Shown here: positions 41,895 through 50,791 of the stretch, piece by piece
How the letters are laid out: every line of letters starts with the position of its first letter
How positions within the stretch are numbered: position 1 is the stretch's first letter
Assembly: GCF_000389965.1 (NCBI RefSeq)
Contig: NC_021191.1
Coordinates: forward strand, 5,457,501-5,521,500
Reading direction: 5' to 3'
Length of the DNA: 64,000 nucleotides
From: Actinoplanes sp. N902-109
GTDB lineage: Bacteria > Actinomycetota > Actinomycetes > Mycobacteriales > Micromonosporaceae
Notes under the pieces: generated by a model
Told to the model about the DNA's origin: nothing
The model's input: only the letters and a program-made list of their open reading frames with translations
Database searches by the model: none
Position numbers and translations under genes: made by a program

Positions 41895-43763
41895 CTAGAG
41901 GTACGGCCGCTGGGCCCGCTTGGCGCTCTGGTAACCGGCGCGGGCGTCCCGCGTGGTGGCCAGCTCGGAGACCTCGCTCACCGGCACATCCCACCATGAT
42001 TCCGACGACGGCACCGGCGACAACGGATCGGTCTCGACGTGCACGACGGTCAGCCGGTCCGCGTCGCGGGCCCGGTTGAGCCCGTCCACGAGGTCGGCGA
42101 CCGACCGGCAGCGGATCACCGCAGCCCCCAGGCTCTCGGCGTTCGCGGCCAGGTCCACCGGCAGATACCCGCCCCCGTAGTCCTCGTCGTCGCTGCGGTA
42201 GCGGTAGCTCGTCCCGAACCGCTGCGACCCCACCGACTCGGACAACGACCCGATCGACGCGAACCCATGGTTCTGCACCAGCACGACGATCAGCTTCAGC
42301 CCGTCCGCCACCGCGGTGACCAGCTCCTGCGCCATCATCAGGTACGAGCCGTCCCCGACCAGCGCGAACACCTCCCGCGACGGGTCGGCGAGCTTCACCC
42401 CGACCGCCCCGGCGATCTCGAAGCCCATGCAGGAGTAGCCGTACTCGACGTGGTACTGCTTCGGGTCGCGCGCCCGCCACAGCAGGTGCAGATCACCGGG
42501 CATGCTGCCGGCCGCCTGCACCACGACGTCGCGCTCCCCGCAGGCATCGTTGACCGCCCCGATGACCTCGCTCTGCGCCGGCAACGGCCCGTGCCCGAGG
42601 TGGCAGGCCCGGTCGACCCGCTGCTGCCAGGCCGCCATGTCGCGCTGCCAGTCCGGCTGGAACGTGACGTCCCGCACTGCCTCCCGGAGCGCCAGCAGCC
42701 CCTCCCGGGCGTCAGCGACCAGGGCCGTCGCCGCGAGCTTGTGCCCGTCGAACGACGCCACGTTCACGTTGACGAAGCGGACCTCCGGGTTTGCGAACGC
42801 CGTGTGCGACGCGGTGGTGAAGTCGCTGTAGCGGGTGCCCACGCCGATGATCACGTCCGCCTCGCGGGCCAGCCGGTTGGCCACCGGCGTGCCGGTCGCG
42901 CCCACCCCGCCGACCGCATGCGGGTGGTCCCAGCTCAGGGCGCCCTTGCCGGCCTGCGTGTCGGCCACCGGGATGCCGGTGGCGCGGGCGAAGGCGTCGA
43001 GCGCGGCCGACGCCTCCGAGTAGACCGCTCCCCCGCCCGCGATCAGCAACGGCCGCCGCGCGCCGCGGATGACCTCGGCGGCGCGGGCGAGTGCGGCCGG
43101 TTCCGGCACCGGGCGGCCGACGTGCCAGACCCGGCGCTCGAACAGCTCGTCCGGGAAGTCGTACGCCTCGGTCTGCACGTCCTGCGGCAGGCACAGCGTC
43201 ACCGCGCCGGTCTCGGCCGGGTCGAACAGCACCCGCATCGCCGAGAGCAACGCGGCCGGAAGCTGCTCGGGCCGCCAGATGCGGTCGAAGAAGCGGGACA
43301 GCGGCCGGAAGGCGTCGTTGACCGAGACGTCCCCGCCGTACGGCACCTCGAGCTCCTGCAGCACCGGCGCGGCCACCCGGGTGGCGAACACGTCGCTGGG
43401 CAGCAGCAGCACCGGGAGCCGGTTCACCGTGGCCAGCGCGGCGCCGGTGAGCATGTTCGTCGAGCCGGGGCCGATGGAGGCCGTGCAGGCGTACGTGGCC
43501 AGCCGGTTCTTCATCTTGGCGAACCCGGCCGCGGCGTGGACCATCGCCTGCTCGTTGCGGGCAAGACGGTAGGGAAGGTCGACGCTGAGCAGGTCTTTCT
43601 GGGCGGTGCGCTGCGCCTGCACCAGGGCCTGGCCGATCCCGGCGACGTTGCCGTGCCCGAAGATGCCCCACATCCCGGCGATGGCGCGCTGCTCGACGCC
43701 GTCGCGTTCGGTCCACTGGTTGGCCAGGAAGCGCACGACGGCCTGCGCCACGGTCAGCCTCAT
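41895..43763 (-). CDS. iolD: 3D-trihydroxycyclohexane-1,2-dione hydrolase
   Basis: A 622-residue thiamine-diphosphate enzyme that opens the inositol ring. N-terminal AGMWGIFGHGNVAGIGQAL with the catalytic Glu-region, a central Rossmann domain (ADVIIGVGTRYSDF), and the C-terminal ThDP motif (VGDGSYLMMAQELVTAV). The ATG at 43763 gives the normal start MRLTVAQA. Its start overlaps the iolB stop. Confidence 0.96.
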   Translation of the reverse strand: MRLTVAQAVVRFLANQWTERDGVEQRAIAGMWGIFGHGNVAGIGQALVQAQRTAQKDLLSVDLPYRLARNEQAMVHAAAGFAKMKNRLATYACTASIGPGSTNMLTGAALATVNRLPVLLLPSDVFATRVAAPVLQELEVPYGGDVSVNDAFRPLSRFFDRIWRPEQLPAALLSAMRVLFDPAETGAVTLCLPQDVQTEAYDFPDELFERRVWHVGRPVPEPAALARAAEVIRGARRPLLIAGGGAVYSEASAALDAFARATGIPVADTQAGKGALSWDHPHAVGGVGATGTPVANRLAREADVIIGVGTRYSDFTTASHTAFANPEVRFVNVNVASFDGHKLAATALVADAREGLLALREAVRDVTFQPDWQRDMAAWQQRVDRACHLGHGPLPAQSEVIGAVNDACGERDVVVQAAGSMPGDLHLLWRARDPKQYHVEYGYSCMGFEIAGAVGVKLADPSREVFALVGDGSYLMMAQELVTAVADGLKLIVVLVQNHGFASIGSLSESVGSQRFGTSYRYRSDDEDYGGGYLPVDLAANAESLGAAVIRCRSVADLVDGLNRARDADRLTVVHVETDPLSPVPSSESWWDVPVSEVSELATTRDARAGYQSAKRAQRPYL

Positions 43764-44638
43764 GATCGTCTCCTCTCCCGGACCGTGGTCAGCGGGAGTC
43801 GCGGATCCATCTCCTGGCGCTCCCACGAACCACGCACCCACGCGTGCGCCGGGTCGTCCGAGAACAGCCACCGGCGCTGCCCCGGACCGGCCATGACATT
43901 GAGGTAGTACAGGTCGTAGCCGGGCGCGGCCATCGAAGGACCGTGCCAGCCGTACGGGATCAGCACCGCGTCACCGCTGTGCACCTCGGCGCACACGTCG
44001 ATGTCGTGGCCCGGGTGCCCGTACACGCGCTGGAAGCCGGACCCCGGTGTACCCGACGGCGACCCGGCGACCTCGAAGTAGTAGATCTCCTCCAGGGCGG
44101 TCTCGCCCGCCGCCGGGTCGTCGTGCTTGTGCGGCGGGTACGACGACCAGTTGCCGCCCGGCGTGAGCACCTCGACCGCGATCAGCCGGTCCGCCTCGAA
44201 CGACTCCGGCGTGCAGAAGTTGTTCACCTGCCGGCTGGCCTGCCCGGCCCCGCGCAGCTCGACCGGCACCGACTCGGCCGGACCGTAGCGGAACGGCAGC
44301 TTGCGCCCGGCGCGGGCGGCGGGTAGCGCGAACCGGCCGCCGTTGCCCGCCCGCAGGGTCACCGCCGAGCCGGTCGGCAGGTAGGCGAAATCGGTCACCC
44401 GGCTGAACACCGAGCGCCGGCCGGTCAGCGTGAGCCGCTCGTCGTCGCAGGTCACGTCGCAGCCGCCGGACAGCGGCAGGACCAGCGTCTCGGCGTCGCC
44501 GGTGTGGAAGCTGACCCGCTGGCCGATGCCGATCTCGACCACGCGCAGCCCGCTGTACCCCCACCCGGCCGACTCCGGGGTGACGGTGAGCTGGAACGGG
44601 CCGGTACCGCCCGGGCCGCGGCGCACGACCTGGCTCAC
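43760..44638 (-). CDS. iolB: 5-deoxy-glucuronate isomerase
   Basis: A 292-residue IolB cupin. Metal-binding segments seen are SYPPHKHD and EEIYYFEVAGSPSG near 168-195, and GDAVLIPYGWHGPS near 225-240. It converts 5-deoxy-glucuronate to 5-dehydro-2-deoxygluconate. It starts with GTG, overlapping a 19-codon ORF stop by GTGA. Confidence 0.95.
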   Translation of the reverse strand: MSQVVRRGPGGTGPFQLTVTPESAGWGYSGLRVVEIGIGQRVSFHTGDAETLVLPLSGGCDVTCDDERLTLTGRRSVFSRVTDFAYLPTGSAVTLRAGNGGRFALPAARAGRKLPFRYGPAESVPVELRGAGQASRQVNNFCTPESFEADRLIAVEVLTPGGNWSSYPPHKHDDPAAGETALEEIYYFEVAGSPSGTPGSGFQRVYGHPGHDIDVCAEVHSGDAVLIPYGWHGPSMAAPGYDLYYLNVMAGPGQRRWLFSDDPAHAWVRGSWERQEMDPRLPLTTVRERRRS

Positions 44639-44694
44639 CGCGGGCTCACCGCCCGGTCCACCCGCGCCGCGATCACGTCCCCGATGTCGGTCAT
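44635..44694 (-). pseudogene. Likely remnant of a deleted iol aldolase gene
   Basis: Sixty bp read as a 19-codon frame MTDIGDVIAARVDRAVSPR. Its ATG overlaps the iolC stop (ATGA), and its TGA overlaps the iolB GTG (GTGA). That is the geometry of a whole gene joined at both ends to its neighbours. In related actinobacterial iol operons a Cgl0158-family aldolase sits here; its C-terminus reads like GDV-AAAVD-AV, which this peptide resembles. I infer an in-frame internal deletion that kept the start and stop. A leader peptide that couples iolC to iolB is the alternative. Confidence 0.5.
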
Positions 44695-45629
44695 GACAGG
44701 AGCACCGCCTTCACCTCGTCCTCGGTCGGCATGGCGTCGGCGCAGGCCAGCCGGGAGGCCACGACCGCGCCGGCACCGTTGGCGAAGCGCATCACCGTGG
44801 CCAGGTCCCACCCGGCCAGCAGCCCATGGCACAGCGCGCCGCCGAAGGCGTCCCCGGCGCCCAGCCCGTTGACCACCCGCACCGGGATCGGCGCCGCCCG
44901 GGTGCGCTCGGCCCCGCGGGCGGCGATCACCCCCTCGGGGCCCATCTTGACCACCACGAGCTCCACGCCGTACGCGAGCAGCGCCTCGATGGCGGCCTCG
45001 GGGTCGCGGACGCCGACCGCGGTCTCGCACTCGTCGAGGTTGCCCACGGCTACCGTCGCGTGCGGCAGCGCCTGGTCGTACCAGTGCCGCGCCTGCTCCC
45101 GCGACTCCCAGAACATCGGCCGGTAGTCCAGGTCGAACACGGTGATGCCCCGCCGGGCCCGGGACCGCAGCGCGGCCAGGGTCGCCGAGCGCGACGGCTC
45201 CTGGCACAGCCCGGTGCCGGTCATCCAGAAGACGGTGGCGGCACCGATCGCCGCCAGGTCCAGCTCGGACTCGTGGATCTCCAGGTCCGGCGCCTTCGGG
45301 TAGCGGTAGAAGTACAACGGGAAGTCGTCCGGCGGGAAGATCTCACAGAACGTGACCGGTGTCGGCAGCCCCGGCACCGGCGTCACGAACCGGTCGTCGA
45401 CGCCGAACGAGCGCAGCGCCCGGTGCAGGTAGTCGCCGAACGGATCGGCCCCGGTGCGGGTGATCACCGCGCTGCGCCGGCCGTACCGGGCCGCCGCGAC
45501 GGCCACGTTCGCGGGACTGCCACCGAGGAACTTCTCGAACGTCCGGACCTCGCCGAGCGGGACGCCGATCTGCTGCGGATACAGATCGACGCCCATTCTT
45601 CCCATGGTCAGCACCTCGTGCGCGGGCAT
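44691..45629 (-). CDS. iolC: 5-dehydro-2-deoxygluconokinase
   Basis: A 312-residue PfkB-family sugar kinase. The N-terminal GRMGVDLYPQQIGVPL, then FLGGSPANVAVAAARYG, and the C-terminal PfkB signature GLGAGDAFGGALCHGL (catalytic Asp) are clear. It phosphorylates 5-dehydro-2-deoxygluconate with ATP. First gene of the iol operon. Confidence 0.95.
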   Translation of the reverse strand: MPAHEVLTMGRMGVDLYPQQIGVPLGEVRTFEKFLGGSPANVAVAAARYGRRSAVITRTGADPFGDYLHRALRSFGVDDRFVTPVPGLPTPVTFCEIFPPDDFPLYFYRYPKAPDLEIHESELDLAAIGAATVFWMTGTGLCQEPSRSATLAALRSRARRGITVFDLDYRPMFWESREQARHWYDQALPHATVAVGNLDECETAVGVRDPEAAIEALLAYGVELVVVKMGPEGVIAARGAERTRAAPIPVRVVNGLGAGDAFGGALCHGLLAGWDLATVMRFANGAGAVVASRLACADAMPTEDEVKAVLLS

Positions 45630-45655
45630 CCGTCCCCCTCACCATGTGTTTCGAT

Positions 45656-45682
45656 GAGATAACGCGGATGCTTCCAGGTCAA
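45656..45682 (-). promoter_or_regulatory. Possible iol operon promoter
   Basis: On the minus strand TTGACC (45682-45677) and TATCTC (45661-45656) could be -35 and -10 before iolC at 45629; the 15-bp spacer is shorter than ideal. No clear IolR-type operator is seen. Confidence 0.4.
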
Positions 45683-45700
45683 CCTCCGGGGTGGAGGACA

Positions 45701-45731
45701 GCGTCCCGGTCCGCCGTGCGGACCGGGACGC
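45701..45731. terminator. Strong hairpin after the X-Pro hydrolase gene
   Basis: GCGTCCCGGTCCGC pairs perfectly over 14 bp with GCGGACCGGGACGC around a CGT loop, 15 bp past the stop codon at 45746. It separates that gene's transcript from the iol promoter. Confidence 0.75.
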
Positions 45732-45745
45732 CCCCGGGTGCTGGA

Positions 45746-47524
45746 TCAGCGCAGCGCCAGCCGGAAGGTGCCGGCCGGGACGTCGCTGATGGTGCGGGTG
45801 TTCTGGCGCAGGTAGGTGTCGAGGTACGGCGAGCGGTCGCCCTGGGCCGGGACGTCGGAGCGCGGATCCTGCAGCGCCAGGTCCAGGCGCGCCGAGCTGA
45901 CCCGGATCGTGGCGCCGCTCGGGGTGTCCAGCCAGCTGCCGCTGCGGATCGTGCCGATCTGGACGCCGAGCTGGTGGCCGGCCTCCAGGGTCCAGTCGGT
46001 GGACTTGAGGTCGAAGGCCACCCGGCCGGCCCGGTCGATCAGCGCCACGTTCTCGTCGAACATCACCGCGGTGCCGTCCGGGGCTACGTCGTACAGCTGG
46101 ACCATGACGTTGCCGGGTGCGCTGGCCCGCAGGCTGATGCTCGGGGTGGCGGTGATCCGCAGGCGCGACCGCACCGGCGTGGACCAGGTGAAGTAGGCGT
46201 TGGTCGTCGAGGCCGGGGCGAGGCCGCGCGTGGTGACCGGGGCGGGGTCGGTGGCGTGCTCCATGTCCCACTGCTGACCGGCAGGCGCCGCCAGGGTGGA
46301 GGCACTCAGCCCGTCGTCCACGTACTGGCCGTCCTGCAGCCGTGCCGTGGTGCCCGAGGCCGGGGTGGGCCAGGCCGGCTGGGCCCGCCACGCGCCGGTG
46401 TTGTCCTCGATGGCGAACGCCGGGTCGTGGACCGCCGGGCGCTCGCCCTTGAGGTAGCGGTCGTAGAGCCGCATGACCTCGTCGAAGAAGCCGGCCCGGC
46501 CCTGCAGCAGCCGGCCCTGGCTGTTCGTGTCGTTGCCGCGCACGTGCTCCCACTGGCCCATCCAGCCGCGTTCGAACCCGCGGTGGTTGTCCAGGTATTC
46601 CTCGGCGTCCTCGGGCTTGGTGTTGGGCTCGATGAAGCCCTGGGTGATGAACAGCGGGGTATTCGTACCCTTGGCGTCGGCAGCGAGGTTGCGAGCGCGC
46701 CAGTAGCGTGAGTCCAGGTCCGGGTTGTTGTTGTTCGTGAGGTTGTCGGCGAGGCACTCGGGGTGGCTCGTCTCGTAGGCCGCGTTGGCCCGGTAACGCT
46801 CGCTGTCGTCGGCCAGCGGCGGGATCGTGGCGATGCTGTTGTACGCCTCCGGGGTCCCGGTCACGTTGGGCCGCGGGACGCCGTTGCTGAACAGGTAGTT
46901 GTACATGTTCCAGACCGGCTCCTGGGCGACCACCGCCTTGAGCGCACCGAGCTTCAGGTTGTTGCCGACCAGCCCGGTCACGGCGTCGTACGACTTGCCG
47001 TACATGCCGACCTTGCCGGTGGACCACGGCTGCCGGGCCACCCACTGGATCGCTGCCTTGACATCGGCCTGTTCACCCGGGCCGACCCAGTCCAGGCACC
47101 CGGTGCTGCCGCCGAAGCCGCGCAGGTCGACCATCACGTAGGTGTAGCCGCGGTCGAACAGGTCGGTGCCGCTGGTGAAGTCGGCGAACCGGTTGGACGG
47201 CCCGGTCTGCGGCCAGCCCTCCGGCCCGGTCTGACCCGAGTGTCCGAAGTAGGGGCCGACGGACAGGATGACCGGCGTCCTGGCGCGCGCGGACAGGTGC
47301 TCCGGCCGCAGCACGTCGGCGTGCAGCTCGACGCCGCTGTGGTCGGCCGACGGGAAGTAGTTCTCCGTCCACACCGCACCCTCGGGCACCCGCGGGTTCT
47401 GGTCGTGGGTGACGCCGGGCGGGGCGGCCGTGGGTGCCGCGGCGGCGGCCGGGCCGCCCACCGCCAGTGCGGCTGTCGTGATCATTGCTCCGGCGACGGC
47501 TGCGGCACAGCTGCGCGGATTCAT
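45746..47524 (-). CDS. Secreted X-Pro dipeptidyl-peptidase / CocE-like hydrolase
   Basis: A 592-residue exported hydrolase. A signal peptide (about 1-28, Ala-rich end) precedes an alpha/beta-hydrolase domain with the nucleophile Ser in GMYGKSYDAVTG near residue 173. The beta-rich C-terminal domain (about 400-590) is typical of the family. It probably removes X-Pro dipeptides or opens esters outside the cell; the two activities cannot be told apart here. Convergent hairpin downstream; no operon partner. Confidence 0.88.
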   Translation of the reverse strand: MNPRSCAAAVAGAMITTAALAVGGPAAAAAPTAAPPGVTHDQNPRVPEGAVWTENYFPSADHSGVELHADVLRPEHLSARARTPVILSVGPYFGHSGQTGPEGWPQTGPSNRFADFTSGTDLFDRGYTYVMVDLRGFGGSTGCLDWVGPGEQADVKAAIQWVARQPWSTGKVGMYGKSYDAVTGLVGNNLKLGALKAVVAQEPVWNMYNYLFSNGVPRPNVTGTPEAYNSIATIPPLADDSERYRANAAYETSHPECLADNLTNNNNPDLDSRYWRARNLAADAKGTNTPLFITQGFIEPNTKPEDAEEYLDNHRGFERGWMGQWEHVRGNDTNSQGRLLQGRAGFFDEVMRLYDRYLKGERPAVHDPAFAIEDNTGAWRAQPAWPTPASGTTARLQDGQYVDDGLSASTLAAPAGQQWDMEHATDPAPVTTRGLAPASTTNAYFTWSTPVRSRLRITATPSISLRASAPGNVMVQLYDVAPDGTAVMFDENVALIDRAGRVAFDLKSTDWTLEAGHQLGVQIGTIRSGSWLDTPSGATIRVSSARLDLALQDPRSDVPAQGDRSPYLDTYLRQNTRTISDVPAGTFRLALR

Positions 47525-47591
47525 CCGGCCTCCCCATAAGGCATAGAGAATCTTCGTTGCAGCGAACGCTAGTGGCCGGGCCCGGCGATGG

Positions 47592-48362
47592 CTAGGAGAC
47601 CAGGAAAGAGCGCTTGGACAAACCCATCCAGAAGCCGTTGATCGGCTGCTCGGCGCTCTGCCCGGGGTTGCTGGACGCGCCCAGGGTCAGGAACATCGGC
47701 GCGAAGTGCTCGATGGTCGGGTGGGCGTACGGCATGCCCGGGGCGAGCCGCCGGAAGTCGGCCAGCTCGTCGACGGCACCGCTGAACAGCGCCTCGGCCG
47801 CCCAGGCGTCGAACTCCCGCGACCAGCCGGGGGCCGGCGCGTCCTCGCGGAACTCCCGCAGGAACGGCAGGCCGTGCGTGGTGAAGCCGGAGCCGATGAT
47901 GAGCACGCCCTCGTCGCGCAGCGGGGCGAGCCGGCGGCCGAGGTCGAGCAGCCGGTCGGGTTCCAGGGTGGGCAGCGACATCTGGAGCACCGGGATGTCG
48001 GCGTCCGGGTACATCACCGACAACGGCACGTACGCACCGTGGTCGAGCCCGCGGTTGGTGCGGGCCACGTGCTCGGAGTCGGGCATCAGCTTCTCGACCC
48101 GGGCGGCGAGGTCCGGCGCGCCCGGCGCGCGGTATTGCTGTTGGTAATACCGCGGGGCGAAACCGCCGAAGTCGTAGACGAGCGGAACGGTCTCGGTGGC
48201 ACCCAGCATCAGCGGCGCCGATTCCCAGTGGGCGGACGCCATCAGGATCGCCCGCGGCCGCGGCAAGCCCGCTGCCAGGGATTCCAGCTGCGACACCCAG
48301 ACCGGGTTGTCGACCAGCGGCGGTGCGCCGTGGCTGAGGAACAGCGCGGGGAGCGGGCTCAT
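47592..48362 (-). CDS. LigB-type extradiol dioxygenase (DODA-like)
   Basis: A 256-residue class III extradiol ring-cleavage dioxygenase of the 4,5-DOPA dioxygenase/YgiD type. Metal and catalytic histidines are in FLSHGAPPL (His near 11), ASAHWES near 46, LDHGAYVPL near 118, and the IEHFAP segment near 228. Fe or Zn is bound. It cleaves catechols; the natural substrate is unknown. Divergent from the GPP34 gene across 195 bp with palindromes. Confidence 0.9.
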   Translation of the reverse strand: MSPLPALFLSHGAPPLVDNPVWVSQLESLAAGLPRPRAILMASAHWESAPLMLGATETVPLVYDFGGFAPRYYQQQYRAPGAPDLAARVEKLMPDSEHVARTNRGLDHGAYVPLSVMYPDADIPVLQMSLPTLEPDRLLDLGRRLAPLRDEGVLIIGSGFTTHGLPFLREFREDAPAPGWSREFDAWAAEALFSGAVDELADFRRLAPGMPYAHPTIEHFAPMFLTLGASSNPGQSAEQPINGFWMGLSKRSFLVS

Positions 48363-48438
48363 GACGATGCCTCCGTTGAAGGTTCAAGTACTTCTGGTCA
48401 CGGTACGCCGCGATGCTTGATCCGTCAAACAAATCTGT

Positions 48439-48464
48439 GACTACTAGTCATTGCGACAGTAGTC
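48439..48464. promoter_or_regulatory. Nested palindromes between dioxygenase and GPP34 genes
   Basis: GACTACTAGTC (48439-48449) is a perfect palindrome, and GACTACT (48439-48445) also pairs with AGTAGTC (48458-48464) over a 12-bp gap. The area is AT-richer than the surroundings. A MarR- or TetR-type dimer would fit; no such gene is adjacent, so the regulator is unknown. Confidence 0.5.
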
Positions 48465-48557
48465 AAGCGACTGCCAAACTACGGGGCGTTCCACGGGCGC
48501 CGCCGGTCGTGACGGCGGTGGCCCCGTGCTGTCCATCGCGCCCCGGAAAGGTTTTCC

Positions 48558-49202
48558 GTGCTGTCACCACAGGGACCGCTCGCCGACGACCTGTACCTCG
48601 CCGCCCACGACACCGTGCGCGGTCGCTGCGCGCTCACCCCGGCCACCCTCGGGCTCGGCCTGGCCGCCGGGCTGCTCGCCGAACTCGTCCTCGACCGCCG
48701 GATCGACCTGCGGGCCGACCGGCTCACCGTGCTCGACGACCGCACCACCGGCGACCTCGCCACCGCGGCCGTGCTCGGCCAGCTCCTGCGCGAGCACCGC
48801 CGGGGCGTCCGGGACTGGCTCGCCTTCCTGGCCACCGGGGTCGCGGCCGACCTGGTCGCGCGCCGGCTCACCCGGGCCGGGCTGCTCGAGCGCACCGCCC
48901 GGCGCGGCCTGTTCGGCACCCGGCTGCGGTTCGTCCCGGTCGACTCGGTCGTCACCGGCCGGCCGGGCAGCCGCATCCGGGTCAGCGCCGAACGCCGGGA
49001 ACTGCTGGGCACCACCGATCTCGTGCTCGCCGGGCTGATCCTCGCCACCGGCCTGGACCAGCACGTGCTGGTCGCGCTCGACCCGATCGGCCGCGACCAC
49101 CTGTTCGACCAGCTGCGGCGGCGCTTGCCGGTGCCGTTGCAGCAGCTCGTCGGTCATGCCGAAGCCGCCGTCGGCGACGCCGTCATGGCCCGGCGCGCCT
49201 GA
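48558..49202 (+). CDS. GPP34-family protein
   Basis: A 214-residue relative of Golgi phosphoprotein 3, which in eukaryotes binds phosphatidylinositol-4-phosphate. Bacterial members are common in actinomycetes and of unknown role. The family features seen are LADDLYLAAHDTVRGRC near the start, the Leu-rich helix LAAGLLAELVLD, and the LLGTTDLVLAGLILATGLDQHVL segment. GTG start. It precedes the APC transporter by 35 bp. Confidence 0.82.
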   Translation: MLSPQGPLADDLYLAAHDTVRGRCALTPATLGLGLAAGLLAELVLDRRIDLRADRLTVLDDRTTGDLATAAVLGQLLREHRRGVRDWLAFLATGVAADLVARRLTRAGLLERTARRGLFGTRLRFVPVDSVVTGRPGSRIRVSAERRELLGTTDLVLAGLILATGLDQHVLVALDPIGRDHLFDQLRRRLPVPLQQLVGHAEAAVGDAVMARRA

Positions 49203-49237
49203 CCCCCGTTCACCGACCTCGAAGGAGGGCACCCCTC

Positions 49238-50791
49238 GTGCCGTACACCTCGACATCCTCCGGCAGCGCCCGGTTGTCCACCGCGCTCGCCCACGACCGG
49301 CTCGGTGTGGCCGCGGTCGTGTTCTTCGTCATGTCCGCCGCCGCACCGCTGACCGTCGTTGCCGGGGTGATCCCGACCGGCCTGGCCGTCACCGGGCTCA
49401 CCGCTGTCCCGATCGCCTTCGTCGCCGTCGCGCTGGTGCTGGCCGTCTTCTCGGTCGGCTACGTCGCCATGGCCCGGCACATCGCCAACGCCGGCGCGTT
49501 CTACGCCTACGTCTCCCGCGGTCTCGGCCGGCCGCTCGGCGTGGCCGCCGCGTGGGTCGCGCTGGCTGCCTACAACAGCTTCCAGGTCGCCTCGTACGGC
49601 GGGTTCGGTGCGATCGCCGCACCCCTGGCCGACGCCTGGTTCGGGGTCGAGCTGCCGTGGTGGCTGATCGCGCTGGCCGCCTGGGCCCTGGTCGCCGTGC
49701 TCGGGGTGCGCGACGTCGCGGTCAACGGCAAGGTGCTGGCCACCCTGCTGGTCGCGGAGATCCTGCTGGTCGTCGTGTTCAGCGTGGCCGACGTGTTCAG
49801 CGCCGGCTTCACCGCGTCGGCCGCGCCGCTCAACCCGGCCGGGCTCACCGGGGCCGGCGCGGGTGCGCTGCTGGTCATGGCCGTCACCGGCTTTGTCGGC
49901 TTCGAACAGTCGGTCGTGTTCAGCGAGGAGTCGCGCGACCCGCGGCGCACCGTCCCGCGGGCCACGTACGTCGCCATCACGCTGATCGCGGTGCTCTACG
50001 CCTTCGGCGGCTGGACGATGATCTCGGCCGCCGGTGCCGACCCGGCCGGTCAGGCCGCGCTCGCCGGGCCGGAGCTGTTCTTCCAGCTGGCCGCCGACCG
50101 GCTCGGCACCGCCGCCGTCCACCTCGGGCACGCGCTGTTCCTGACCTCGCTGGTGGCCGCGATGATCTCGTTCCACAACATCATCGCCCGCTACACGTTC
50201 TCGCTGGGCCGCGAGGGCGTGCTGCCGCGGGCGTTCGGGCGCACGGTCCCCGGCACCGGTGCCCCGAAGAACGGCTCGCTCGCCCAGTCGGCCGTGGGCC
50301 TGGTGGTCGTCCTGACCTATGCCGTGCTCGGCTGGGACCCGCTGGTGCAGCTGTTCTTCTGGGGCGGCACCACCGGCGGGATCGGCGTGCTGGTGCTGAT
50401 CACGATCACCTCGTCAGCGGTGCTGGGCTACTTCACCGCCGAGCCGGGCGGCGAGAACGTGTGGCGCCGGGTGGTCGCGCCGCTGACCGCGACGGCGCTG
50501 CTGGTGGTGGTCACCACGCTGGCGCTGACCAACATCGCCACCCTGTTCGGCGTCGCGCCCGGCGCCCGGCCCACCTGGGTGGTGCCGCTCGGCTACGCCG
50601 TGCTGGCCACGGCGGGTGCGGCCTGGGCGCTGACGCTGCGGCGGACCCGGCCCGGCGTCTACGAGGGCATCGGCTGGGGCGCCCGCAGCGCCCGCTTCTT
50701 CGTCGGCGGCGACCGGCTCGGCGACCGGCCCAGCACCGAGTGGCCCAGCCCCCACCGGCCCAGCACCGGCCGGCGTGGTGGTGAGCTGTGA
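49238..50791 (+). CDS. APC-superfamily amino acid transporter
   Basis: A 517-residue permease with about twelve hydrophobic segments in the APC pattern. The first substrate-binding segment is SAAAPLTVVAGVIPTG near 35, with later GFVGFEQSVVFSEESRDPRRTVPRAT and SFHNIIARYTFSLGREGVLPR. It uses a cation gradient to import amino acids or amines. GAAGGAGG precedes its GTG start. Its end overlaps the GNAT gene by GTGA. Confidence 0.93.
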   Translation: MPYTSTSSGSARLSTALAHDRLGVAAVVFFVMSAAAPLTVVAGVIPTGLAVTGLTAVPIAFVAVALVLAVFSVGYVAMARHIANAGAFYAYVSRGLGRPLGVAAAWVALAAYNSFQVASYGGFGAIAAPLADAWFGVELPWWLIALAAWALVAVLGVRDVAVNGKVLATLLVAEILLVVVFSVADVFSAGFTASAAPLNPAGLTGAGAGALLVMAVTGFVGFEQSVVFSEESRDPRRTVPRATYVAITLIAVLYAFGGWTMISAAGADPAGQAALAGPELFFQLAADRLGTAAVHLGHALFLTSLVAAMISFHNIIARYTFSLGREGVLPRAFGRTVPGTGAPKNGSLAQSAVGLVVVLTYAVLGWDPLVQLFFWGGTTGGIGVLVLITITSSAVLGYFTAEPGGENVWRRVVAPLTATALLVVVTTLALTNIATLFGVAPGARPTWVVPLGYAVLATAGAAWALTLRRTRPGVYEGIGWGARSARFFVGGDRLGDRPSTEWPSPHRPSTGRRGGEL

